8,001 nucleotides of DNA from JAGLHV01 sp023143305 [NCBI: Clostridia bacterium] (GCA_030637025.1 DAOVVV010000060.1:1-8001); one strand, 5' to 3'; positions 1 through 5,553 are shown, counted from the stretch's first letter. Notes: a model not told the origin generated them from the letters alone. Made by a program: numbers and translations.

Positions 1-63
1 AGCTAATTCCTGTACTAAATTTCCACCAATAAACCCGGTAGCCCCGGTAACTAAAACATTCAT
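1..63 (-). CDS. NAD(P)-dependent epimerase/dehydratase, N-terminal fragment
   Basis: Only the first 21 codons are inside the window; the gene runs off the left edge. The reverse complement starts with ATG at 63-61 and reads MNVLVTGATGFIGGNLVQEL followed by A. VTGATGFIGG is the GxxGxxG dinucleotide-binding loop of the extended short-chain dehydrogenase family (sugar-nucleotide epimerases, dehydratases and reductases). A good ribosome binding site, AGGTGG (complement of 69-74), lies 5 nt upstream and supports the start. Substrate cannot be told from the N-terminus. The gene is not an obvious part of hydrogenase maturation; it follows hydG on the same strand after about 185 nt that contain a terminator-like structure, so it is probably a separate transcription unit. 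Confidence 0.85.
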   Translation of the reverse strand, partial: MNVLVTGATGFIGGNLVQELA

Positions 64-80
64 CTTTCCCACCTGTTTTT

Positions 81-151
81 AAAAAATTGTAGTTGCCTCA
101 TTTATGAGGCATCATTATTATCCGTTCCGCCCAATAAATTGGGCAACTACA
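81..151 (-). terminator. Three-way-junction inverted repeat followed by a T-run, in the leader of the epimerase gene
   Basis: An outer stem TGTAGTT (88-94) pairs with AACTACA (145-151). It encloses two hairpins: GCCTCA-TTTA-TGAGGC (95-110) and GCCCAA-TAAA-TTGGGC (129-144), separated by an 18-nt spacer. On the minus strand the structure is followed within 2 nt by TTTTTT (complement of 81-86), as in an intrinsic terminator. It ends about 6 nt before the ribosome binding site of the epimerase gene, so it could end hydG transcription or act as an attenuator in the epimerase leader. It could equally be a dispersed intergenic repeat; I see one copy only. Confidence 0.5.
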
Positions 152-181
152 TTGATCACTTCACAGTAATGACCCGTCTTA

Positions 182-206
182 TCCGCCAGTTTGTAAAGCG
201 GAGCGG
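182..206. repeat. Short inverted repeat resembling the left end of the palindromic elements
   Basis: TCCGC (182-186) can pair with GCGGA (198-202), with a second GCGG just after. The stretch CCGCCAGTTTGTAAAGCGGA resembles the left-end motif of elements A and C (CCGCCA, then TTTTCAAGG, then CGGA or TGGA). It may be a decayed relative of that motif. The rest of 152-247 shows no gene or clear promoter to me. Confidence 0.25.
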
Positions 207-247
207 ACAAGTAATAAAGGTAAAAAAGCGATTTTTCAAAAGTCTAT

Positions 248-1744
248 TTATAAATAAAGGTCCCTTTCTCCTGCTTTAATCTTTTCATAATATTCCATAA
301 GCTTAGGATAAAAAGTCGGGAGCGCTTTCTTAATTTCTTCTATCTCTTTATTAATAATTGCCTCACCGGCAACTTTGGTTTCCTCGCTGGCAAAATCATC
401 AAGCCACTCCCGAAAAGTAAGAACGGCATTTAATTTACAAAACCTTCCTTCTTTTCCTGTTCTTAAAAGGTTCATAATCTTATCCCCTGTTCTTCCACAT
501 CTATACCCGGCAGTACAAAAGGAAGTAATATACCCTTTTTCGGCTAACTCTTTGATTACCTCATCTAAACTTCTGGTATCCCCCAGAATAAACTGCTGCC
601 TCTCTCCTTCCTGGCTGGTATAGCGGTCACTATAAGCCCCTATTCCAATACGGGTAGATGCATCCATCTGTGTACACCCCAAAGCCAACACTTCTCTCCG
701 CATTTGAGCTGATTCCCGGGCAGTAAGAATCATTCCGGTATAAGGAACTGCCAATCTAATTACTGTAATTAATTTTTTAAAATCATCATCACTTACTTTA
801 TATCCTGTCTGTTTATTAAAGGGAGTATTAGCCGCCGGTTCCAGTCGGGGAAAAGAAATAGTATGCGGCCCTACGCCAAACTTTTTTTCTAATTCCCGGG
901 CATGATACAACAAACCCATTGCTTCAAACTTCCAATCATATAAACCAAAAAGAACACCTATACCCACATCATCTATCCCTGCTTCCATAGCCCGGTGCAT
1001 ACAATAAAGCCGCCAGTTATAATCTGCTTTTATCGTTCCCACCGGATGTACTTTCCGGTAAGTCTGATGATGGTACGTTTCCTGAAATACCTGAAAAGTA
1101 CCCAGGCCTACTTTTTTCAATTCTTTGAGCTTTTCGATAGATAAAGGAGCAGCATTGACATTCACCCGTCGTATTTGACTACAACCTCTTTTTGTTTTTT
1201 CCTTAACGCTATAAATAGCTTTAATGGTTTCCATCATATAATCAACGTCTGTTTGAGGGTGTTCACCATAAACAACAATCAAACGTTTGTGCCCTATTTT
1301 ACCGGTTAGTACCTGAGTTTCTTTTTTGACCTCTTCCAAATTAAGCTTTCTTCTTTTTACTGCAGTATTATCTTTTCTAAAAGCACAATAAAGGCAATTA
1401 TTGACACAAAGATTACTTAAATAAAGAGGAGCGAAAGTTACGATTCGGTTATCGTAAACTTTTTTCTTAATTACCGATGCAACCTCTTTCATTTCCTGCC
1501 ATAATTGTTCATCTTCTACATTTAAAAGAGCCGCTGTCTCCTCCGGAGTTAAAGTTTGAATGGCTAATGACTTTTGTAAAATGTCTCTTACTTTTTTAGC
1601 ATCTGTATTTTTTTCAACCTGTAATTTTTCCACAATTTCTTCTTCATTAATAAAATCTTTTCCCTCATTTAAATACTTTTCATATTCGTCCTTTTTTATT
1701 TTATTTTGTCTCCACTCCTGATAATCAACCAATGTTTTATTCAT
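248..1744 (-). CDS. hydG: [FeFe]-hydrogenase H-cluster maturase HydG (radical SAM tyrosine lyase)
   Basis: 498 aa from ATG at 1744. A GTG at 1753 would add three residues, but it overlaps the ribosome binding site GAGGTG (1751-1756), so the ATG is preferred. HydG cleaves tyrosine with a radical SAM cluster to p-cresol and dehydroglycine, then forms CO and cyanide and the Fe(CO)2(CN) unit used to build the H-cluster. The radical SAM cluster motif CX3CX2C is Cys113, Cys117, Cys120 (CVNNCLYC). The ThiH/HydG core follows (VYGEHP about 158-163, FQVFQETYH about 217-225, FPRLEP about 298-303). The C-terminal auxiliary cluster normally uses CX2CX22C; here it reads CTAGYRCGRTG, with Cys410, Gly413 in place of the second Cys, a new Cys416, and the third Cys at 436. 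About 30 residues at the N-terminus precede the usual start of similarity. The gene is separated from hydF by the GIY-YIG composite element. The only possible confusion is ThiH, made unlikely by length, the C-terminal domain and hyd context. Confidence 0.93.
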   Translation of the reverse strand: MNKTLVDYQEWRQNKIKKDEYEKYLNEGKDFINEEEIVEKLQVEKNTDAKKVRDILQKSLAIQTLTPEETAALLNVEDEQLWQEMKEVASVIKKKVYDNRIVTFAPLYLSNLCVNNCLYCAFRKDNTAVKRRKLNLEEVKKETQVLTGKIGHKRLIVVYGEHPQTDVDYMMETIKAIYSVKEKTKRGCSQIRRVNVNAAPLSIEKLKELKKVGLGTFQVFQETYHHQTYRKVHPVGTIKADYNWRLYCMHRAMEAGIDDVGIGVLFGLYDWKFEAMGLLYHARELEKKFGVGPHTISFPRLEPAANTPFNKQTGYKVSDDDFKKLITVIRLAVPYTGMILTARESAQMRREVLALGCTQMDASTRIGIGAYSDRYTSQEGERQQFILGDTRSLDEVIKELAEKGYITSFCTAGYRCGRTGDKIMNLLRTGKEGRFCKLNAVLTFREWLDDFASEETKVAGEAIINKEIEEIKKALPTFYPKLMEYYEKIKAGERDLYL

Positions 1745-1795
1745 TTTTTTCACCTCGTTTTAAATTTTTTTTATTATCGTTTCCAAATTTTTTAT

Positions 1796-1801
1796 CTTAT
1801 A
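1796..1801 (-). promoter_or_regulatory. Possible -10 box for hydG at the left edge of element A
   Basis: The minus strand reads TATAAG (5 of 6 match to TATAAT) about 50 nt upstream of the hydG start. It spans the exact boundary where similarity to element C begins. No convincing -35 box lies 17 nt upstream (TAAAGA at best), so this is weak. hydF lies about 850 nt upstream across the composite element, which makes a separate hydG promoter plausible. Confidence 0.2.
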
Positions 1802-1834
1802 TTAAAATAAATGCTTTTTCTTTATTCTGCCTGC

Positions 1835-1853
1835 CCGCCAATTTTCAAGGCGG
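1835..1853. repeat. Left-end hairpin of element A
   Basis: CCGCC (1835-1839) pairs with GGCGG (1849-1853) around a 9-nt AT-rich loop. The equivalent in element C has one G-to-A style change in the right arm (GGTGG), which keeps a G-U pair in RNA. In copy B this hairpin is degenerate. Confidence 0.5.
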
Positions 1854-1872
1854 ATCATTCCTTTTTTCATCT

Positions 1873-1921
1873 TGTCATTCCTCTTTTTATTCTGTCATTC
1901 CTCTTTTTATTCTGTCATTCC
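1873..1921. repeat. Element A tandem array, 20-nt unit
   Basis: TGTCATTCC occurs at 1873, 1893 and 1913, an exact 20-nt period, with CTTTTTAT or TTTTTTCAT between copies. The last copy runs directly into the first full palindrome at 1917-1936. The same array, with slightly different spacer letters, is in copies B and C. Confidence 0.8.
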
Positions 1922-1936
1922 TGCGAAAGCAGGAAT
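1917..1936. repeat. Palindrome A1
   Basis: Perfect palindrome ATTCCTGCGAAAGCAGGAAT: 8-bp stem around GAAA, preceded by TGTC and followed by CCA. The same unit occurs at 2023-2042, 2465-2484 and 5711-5730, and inverted at 2518-2537 and 5764-5783. Confidence 0.9.
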
Positions 1937-1949
1937 CCACTTTTCTGTC

Positions 1950-2009
1950 ATTCCTGCCCCCTGCGGAAGCAGGGGTAAACTTGTCCCCGTGAAAACGGGG
2001 AGCAGGAAT
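1950..2009. repeat. Nested palindrome A2 (three-way junction)
   Basis: The outer arms ATTCCTGC (1950-1957) and GCAGGAAT (2002-2009) equal those of the simple palindrome, but 44 nt replace the GAAA loop. The insert has two perfect hairpins: CCCCTGC-GGAA-GCAGGGG (1958-1975) and TCCCCGT-GAAA-ACGGGGA (1984-2001). Both loops are GNRA type when read on the plus strand. Flanks (TTTTCTGTC before, CCACTTTTC after) match those of A1 and A3. Confidence 0.85.
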
Positions 2010-2022
2010 CCACTTTTCTGTC

Positions 2023-2042
2023 ATTCCTGCGAAAGCAGGAAT
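2023..2042. repeat. Palindrome A3, at the 3' end of the GIY-YIG gene
   Basis: Copy of the 20-nt palindrome, starting 6 nt beyond the GIY-YIG stop codon. It could fold in that mRNA, but no T-run follows on the minus strand, so it is not a typical intrinsic terminator. The flank CCATAATC is the same as beside palindrome C1. Confidence 0.85.
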
Positions 2043-2048
2043 CCATAA

Positions 2049-2336
2049 TCATATCAAATCATAATATAAATCTTTCCATCCAGGATTAAATCTTTCAATT
2101 AATTCTATTTTCCACTCTCTTTTCCATTTTTTAATCCTTTTTTCGAGTTGAATAGCACTGTAACTATCATTGCTCTGCTCATAATATACTAACCTATGAA
2201 TGTTATATCTCTTAGTAAATCCTTCTACAAAGTTTTGCTTATGTTCATATACTCTTTTTACAAGATTATTCGTAACCCCAAGATATAATGTCCCATTCTT
2301 TTTATTAGATAATATATAAATATAATAATCTCTCAT
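2049..2336 (-). CDS. Small GIY-YIG endonuclease-domain protein inside the palindromic element
   Basis: 95 aa, a stand-alone GIY-YIG domain of the short UvrC-like or YhbQ/UPF0213-related type. Visible motifs: YYIYIL (residues 4-9) as the GIY half, TLYLGVTNNL (16-25) as the YIG half, Arg28 and EHK (31-33), the FTKRY segment (40-44), Glu65 in the QLEKRIKKW helix as the likely metal-binding glutamate, and FNPGWKDLY at the end. Known members of the superfamily cut DNA with one metal ion; the substrate of this small subgroup is not established. No added DNA-binding domain is present beyond the basic helix 66-76. Its edges are made from the repeat: the stop codon lies in the CCATAATC flank of palindrome A3, and 3 nt upstream of the start the left end of copy B begins. 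No proper Shine-Dalgarno is seen, only purine-rich AAAAAGAAG. Inference: it may act on the flanking palindromes. Confidence 0.85.
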   Translation of the reverse strand: MRDYYIYILSNKKNGTLYLGVTNNLVKRVYEHKQNFVEGFTKRYNIHRLVYYEQSNDSYSAIQLEKRIKKWKREWKIELIERFNPGWKDLYYDLI

Positions 2337-2394
2337 CTTCTTTTTCTTTTTATTCTGCCTGCCCGTAAGTTTTTAAGAAGGGTCATTCCTTTTT

Positions 2395-2468
2395 TCATTC
2401 TGTCATTCCTTTTTTCATTCTGTCATTCCTTTTTTCATTCTGTCATTCCTTTTTTCATTCTGTCATTC
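2395..2468. repeat. Copy B tandem array, 20-nt unit
   Basis: CATTCTGTCATTCC recurs at 2395, 2415, 2435 and 2455, an exact 20-nt period, joined by TTTTTT. The last copy merges into the palindrome at 2465. There are no differing spacers, so it is not a CRISPR array. Confidence 0.9.
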
Positions 2469-2541
2469 CTGCGAAAGCAGGAATCCACAATCCAAAATAT
2501 TCTCAAAATATCAATAGATTCCTGCTTTCGCAGGAATGACA
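2461..2541. repeat. 25-bp inverted pair of palindromes, copy B
   Basis: The left arm 2461-2485 (TGTC + palindrome + C) is exactly complementary to the right arm 2517-2541 (G + palindrome + GACA), with a 31-nt AT-rich spacer. Each arm is itself a palindrome, so the DNA or RNA can form one long 25-bp hairpin or two short ones. It lies 51 nt beyond the hydF stop codon. Confidence 0.9.
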
Positions 2542-2591
2542 ACAACAGTGTTTTAGTATACTTTAATGCAATCCTACTTTTTCATCTTCTT

Positions 2592-3851
2592 TTATTCATT
2601 CTTTGATATTACCTTATTTTTTTCCTGAAAAACACCCAAAGCCGCCGGAAAAGGAGAAAGTGCTCTTTCCAGAACCCCCTGTAAAAAAGAAATACAAACC
2701 CCATAGTTAGTTATGGGAATACCGGCCTCTTTGGCTTGCTGAAATCTAACCAAAACCTCCCTGCGGGTAAACATACATCCCCCGCAATGGATAATCAGTT
2801 TATAGTTCTTTAAATTATCCGGATAATCCCTTCCCGCACAAACATCTATTCTTAAATCACCGCCTACATATTGCCTTAACCAGCGGGGAATTTTTACCCT
2901 GCCAATATCATCCTCTACCGGATGATGACTACAGGCCTCAGCAACCAGGATTTTATCTCCTGATTTTAGTTTATCGATAATTAAAACATTCCTTACCGCC
3001 TCCACTAAATTGGATTTATAGCGGGCAAAAAGAATAGAAAAAGTCGTACATTTTATATTTTTAGGCGTATCAGCCATCATTTTCAATACCACCTGGGAAT
3101 CACAGACTACAATATCCGGTGGATTTTTTAAATTATCCAGTAAGTGAGCATATTCCCTCTCTTTAACAATTAAGCAGGCAGCATCATTATCCAGAGCATC
3201 CCTGATTGTTTGCACCTGGGGCAAGATAATCCTTCCCTTGGGTGCCTCCAAATCTATAGGAACAATTAATATAGCCAATCCTCCGGAAGGTAATAAATCC
3301 CCTATTAAAGCCGGTGGATTTAAAAAATCATCCGGACAGATTTCCATTAAACATCGTTTTAACTCATTTACATAATTATCTCTGTTTTCCAATTTCATAC
3401 TGGAACAAAGGATAAAAATTTTTGTTTTTTCCTTAATTTTTTCTATAAATAAATCATCAGGATATTTTAAGTCAATCTTATTGACTACAATAATAACCGG
3501 TATTTTGTTTTTCTCCGCCTGACTTAAAATATCTTCTTCATATTCGTTCCATATATCCGGTTCAACTACCAGTAAAATAACATCCGCCCGGTTAAATACC
3601 TTTCTGGTTTTTTCCATTCTTAATTGAGCAAGTGTTGATAAGTCATTAAACCCGGCAGTATCTAAAAAAACCACCGGCCCTAAAGGCAAAAGCTCCATTG
3701 TTTTCTCTACTACATCCGTAGTCGTTCCGGGAACAGTAGAGGTTATGGCTACCTCCTGACCGGCAACCATATTGAGAAAAGCAGATTTACCTACATTAGT
3801 CCGGCCAAACAAACCGATTTGTAATCTTAATGATTTAGGTGTTTTGTCCAT
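2592..3851 (-). CDS. hydF: [FeFe]-hydrogenase H-cluster maturation GTPase HydF
   Basis: 419 aa, normal length for HydF. It is the GTPase scaffold that receives products of HydE and HydG and transfers the 2Fe precursor to apo-HydA. The N-terminal GTPase domain has P-loop GRTNVGKS (16-23), switch segment TVPGTTTD (39-46), DTAG (64-67) and NKID (124-127). A dimerisation region follows (about 180-285). The C-terminal domain has the cluster ligands: Cys307 and His309 in ACSHHPVEDD, and Cys356, Cys359 in HCGGC, fitting the family pattern CxH...HCxxC. The start codon lies within the 3' end of the aspA-like gene (17-nt overlap), with a weak AGGAT site 9 nt upstream, so translation is probably coupled. 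It is the last gene of the operon; I see no intrinsic terminator before the repeat element. Confidence 0.96.
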   Translation of the reverse strand: MDKTPKSLRLQIGLFGRTNVGKSAFLNMVAGQEVAITSTVPGTTTDVVEKTMELLPLGPVVFLDTAGFNDLSTLAQLRMEKTRKVFNRADVILLVVEPDIWNEYEEDILSQAEKNKIPVIIVVNKIDLKYPDDLFIEKIKEKTKIFILCSSMKLENRDNYVNELKRCLMEICPDDFLNPPALIGDLLPSGGLAILIVPIDLEAPKGRIILPQVQTIRDALDNDAACLIVKEREYAHLLDNLKNPPDIVVCDSQVVLKMMADTPKNIKCTTFSILFARYKSNLVEAVRNVLIIDKLKSGDKILVAEACSHHPVEDDIGRVKIPRWLRQYVGGDLRIDVCAGRDYPDNLKNYKLIIHCGGCMFTRREVLVRFQQAKEAGIPITNYGVCISFLQGVLERALSPFPAALGVFQEKNKVISKNE

Positions 3852-5223
3852 TGTTTTTATATCCTAGGGCAGTAAGTTTATACGGAGACAGAATTTGTTC
3901 CACCCAATCCTTTCCCAATTTTTCTCCTAAAAATTCCCACAAATTATTTTTTGGGGAAATAGAAAATTCCTCCAACAACTGACTTGCTTTTTCGTATCCT
4001 ATATAAGGAATAAAAGCGGTAATCAGAGTCGTGCTCTGATCACAATATTGCTTACATTTTAAGGCATTTGCTTTTATCTCTCTGATATGTTTTGCTAACA
4101 TTTGATTACTATTAATTAAAATATCTAATGACTCTAATGCCGCAAAAGTTAGAAGAGGCATAAATTCATTAATTTGAAATGTCCCTCTTGAACTCACTTC
4201 GCTAATAATATAGTCATTAGCGACTATTTTCATCCCGGATTGAATTACAGCTTCTAAAACCACCGGATTAACCTTTCCCGGCATAACCGATGACCCTACT
4301 TGTACTGCCGGTAATTCTATTTCTCCCAAAAGATGCAACAGTCTCAAATCATTAGCGATTTTAATTAAATTACTGGCATGTGCTTTTAAAATTCCCGATA
4401 CCTCAACAAATACATCAGTATTAGCGGTTTGATCCACTAAATTTTCCCCGCGTGCTAAACCCAATTGAGTAACTTCCCTTAACTTTTCAATTACCAGAAA
4501 AATATAATTTTGGGGAGCAGTTAAACCGGTTCCTACTGCCGTTCCCCCTAAATTAACTACCCGCAGGCGTTCCTCACATTTAAACATACGCCATCTATCG
4601 CGGGCAAAAGCCTGAGCAAAAGCAGAAAATTCCATTCCCAGAGTCAATGGAACTGCTAATTGCAGCTCTGTTCTTCCCATTTTTACTATTGCAGCAAATT
4701 CCTTCTCTTTTTTTTGAAATTCTCCTTGCAAATTAGCTATTTCAGCCGCTAATTGACGTATCTTTAAAATAACAGCAACCTTCAAAGCAGTAGGATAAGT
4801 GTCATTAGTAGATTGATGTAAATTTACTTCTCTTAATGGGTCAACAAGAGCATAATTTCCTTTTTCCCCTCCCAATATTTCTATTGCCCGATTAGCAATT
4901 ACCTCATTAATATTCATATTGGTAGAAGTACCTGCCCCTCCCTGTAAGGCATCTAAAGGAAACTGTTCGCTTAATTTTCCTGCTATAATTTCGTTACAGG
5001 CCAAAATTATTGCTTCTGCTTTTTTATCTTTTAAATATTTCAACTCAAAATTAGCCAAACAGCAAGCTTTTTTCACCATAGCTAAAGCCTGGATAAAAGA
5101 AAAATTTACCCGGTATCCGGTTAAAGAAAAATTATCTTTTGCCCTCTGGGTATGTATTCCCCAATAAACATCTTTAGGCACTTTTATTTCTCCCAAAGAA
5201 TCCTTTTCTATACGGTATTCCAT
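3835..5223 (-). CDS. aspA: Aspartate ammonia-lyase-like protein of the hydrogenase maturation operon
   Basis: 462 aa, of the aspartase/fumarase superfamily. It would convert L-aspartate to fumarate plus ammonia in the cytoplasm as a homotetramer. Motifs: QGGAGTSTNMN (94-104) and QSTND (137-141), closer to aspartase than to fumarase (which has TGSGT and QSSND), GRTELQ (183-188), and the signature GSSVMPGKVNP (310-320) with the catalytic serine of the mobile loop. Between NDLRLL (291-296) and the signature the usual SGPRxG loop is missing, replaced by only HLLGE. The signature has G where aspartases often have A. Start: the ribosome binding site AAGGGGTGA (5231-5239) overlaps the stop codon of the TM1266-like gene, 7 nt upstream. 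Co-transcription with hydF implies a role in maturation, possibly as an ammonia source; this is inference. A lyase acting on another succinyl or fumarate adduct cannot be excluded. Confidence 0.85.
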   Translation of the reverse strand: MEYRIEKDSLGEIKVPKDVYWGIHTQRAKDNFSLTGYRVNFSFIQALAMVKKACCLANFELKYLKDKKAEAIILACNEIIAGKLSEQFPLDALQGGAGTSTNMNINEVIANRAIEILGGEKGNYALVDPLREVNLHQSTNDTYPTALKVAVILKIRQLAAEIANLQGEFQKKEKEFAAIVKMGRTELQLAVPLTLGMEFSAFAQAFARDRWRMFKCEERLRVVNLGGTAVGTGLTAPQNYIFLVIEKLREVTQLGLARGENLVDQTANTDVFVEVSGILKAHASNLIKIANDLRLLHLLGEIELPAVQVGSSVMPGKVNPVVLEAVIQSGMKIVANDYIISEVSSRGTFQINEFMPLLTFAALESLDILINSNQMLAKHIREIKANALKCKQYCDQSTTLITAFIPYIGYEKASQLLEEFSISPKNNLWEFLGEKLGKDWVEQILSPYKLTALGYKNNGQNT

Positions 5224-5230
5224 TATAAAT

Positions 5231-5482
5231 TCACCCCTTTTTACTCAAAGCTGATTTAACCGATACACCCTTTATATCTCCCAACTTTCCGGTCAAAGCC
5301 CCCAACTCATTGGTCGTAGCATCAATAATTAAAGTTATTATACAGCAATTTCTTTTTAGGTAAGGAAGTCCTGTTCGGGCAACAATAATTGCCCCAAACT
5401 CAGAAAGAATTTCATTAACCAATGAGGCACTATTTTCTCTTTCTTCTACTATTATACCGACAAACCCTAATCTTTTTCCCAT
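5231..5482 (-). CDS. TM1266-family putative iron-only hydrogenase system regulator
   Basis: 83 aa. The sequence RLGFVGIIVEERENSASLVN, then FGAIIVARTGLPY, CCIITLIIDATTNELGALTGKLGDIKGVSVKSAL, fits the small ACT-like (ferredoxin-fold) proteins related to Thermotoga maritima TM1266 that sit in [FeFe]-hydrogenase maturation clusters. It has no DNA-binding helix-turn-helix, and its ligand and partner are unknown; the regulator label comes from gene context and fold. Adjacent cysteines (CC) lie in the third strand region. It is the first gene of the operon, with a strong AGGAGGAG site upstream, and is followed after 7 nt by the aspartase. Confidence 0.88.
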   Translation of the reverse strand: MGKRLGFVGIIVEERENSASLVNEILSEFGAIIVARTGLPYLKRNCCIITLIIDATTNELGALTGKLGDIKGVSVKSALSKKG

Positions 5483-5490
5483 TTTTTATT

Positions 5491-5498
5491 CTCCTCCT
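5491..5498 (-). promoter_or_regulatory. Strong ribosome binding site of the maturation operon
   Basis: The minus strand reads AGGAGGAG 8 nt before the ATG at 5482. It is the best Shine-Dalgarno sequence in the window. Confidence 0.8.
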
Positions 5499-5533
5499 AA
5501 AAAATAGTAATCTCAAAAATCTTTGTCATTTAA

Positions 5534-5553
5534 TTTATAATCTTCCGTTTATA
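5534..5553 (-). promoter_or_regulatory. Possible -10 boxes of the maturation operon
   Basis: The minus strand has TATAAA at 5539-5534 and again at 5553-5548. The second spans the left edge of element C, in the same place as the possible hydG -10 beside element A. The -35 regions are poor (TTATTT or TAAAGA). The upstream hydA terminator means a promoter must lie between 5483 and 5800. Confidence 0.25.

Larger units (their letters stand above)
1797..2548. mobile_element. Composite palindromic element (copies A and B) carrying a GIY-YIG nuclease gene
   Basis: The 752-bp segment has copy A (1797-2047) on the left, the GIY-YIG gene in the middle and copy B (about 2340-2548) on the right. Both copies have the same orientation on the plus strand: left end with CTGCCTGCCCG, T-tract tandem repeats, then the palindrome. 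The outer left end (1797-1870) matches the left end of solo element C (5549-5622) with two differences. The outer right end (about 2485-2548) matches that of C with about three differences. No DDE, tyrosine or serine recombinase gene is present and I see no convincing target-site duplication, so the mobilisation route is inferred. The element sits between hydF and hydG, 44 nt after the hydF stop and 53 nt before the hydG start. Confidence 0.6.
2340..2548. repeat. Copy B of the palindromic element
   Basis: It begins with CTTTTTC and ATTCTGCCTGCCCG (2340-2365), shared with the left ends of A and C, then four tandem units and the inverted palindrome pair, and ends with GACAACAACAG like element C. 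It lacks the outermost TTATATTAAAATAAATG of A and C because the GIY-YIG coding sequence begins there. Confidence 0.8.

Noticed and set aside
375-623. Plus-strand open frame of 82 codons
   Set aside because: Antisense to hydG, no family resemblance.
1745-1753. GTG start for hydG at 1753
   Set aside because: The GTG is part of the GAGGTG ribosome binding site of the ATG at 1744, which has good spacing.
1732-1992. Plus-strand open frame of 86 codons over the hydG start and element A
   Set aside because: It translates the repeats (serial LRKQEST-like segments), has no ribosome binding site, and begins inside hydG antisense.
2465-2484. Identity with the Neisseria dRS3 repeat
   Set aside because: dRS3 needs ATTCCC and GGGAAT ends; here the sixth base pair is T-A. 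The likeness is in form only.
2461-2541. Intrinsic terminator of the hydF operon
   Set aside because: The hairpin is strong, but no T-run follows it on the minus strand.
1787-2560. Target-site duplication around the composite or element C
   Set aside because: Flanks of A left and B right, and of C left and right, show no exact direct repeat of useful length.
4919-5167. Plus-strand open frame of 82 codons
   Set aside because: Antisense to the aspartase gene, no family resemblance.
3835-5223. Class II fumarase
   Set aside because: GGAGTS, QSTND and GRTELQ are closer to aspartase than to fumarase, and the context does not point to the citrate cycle.
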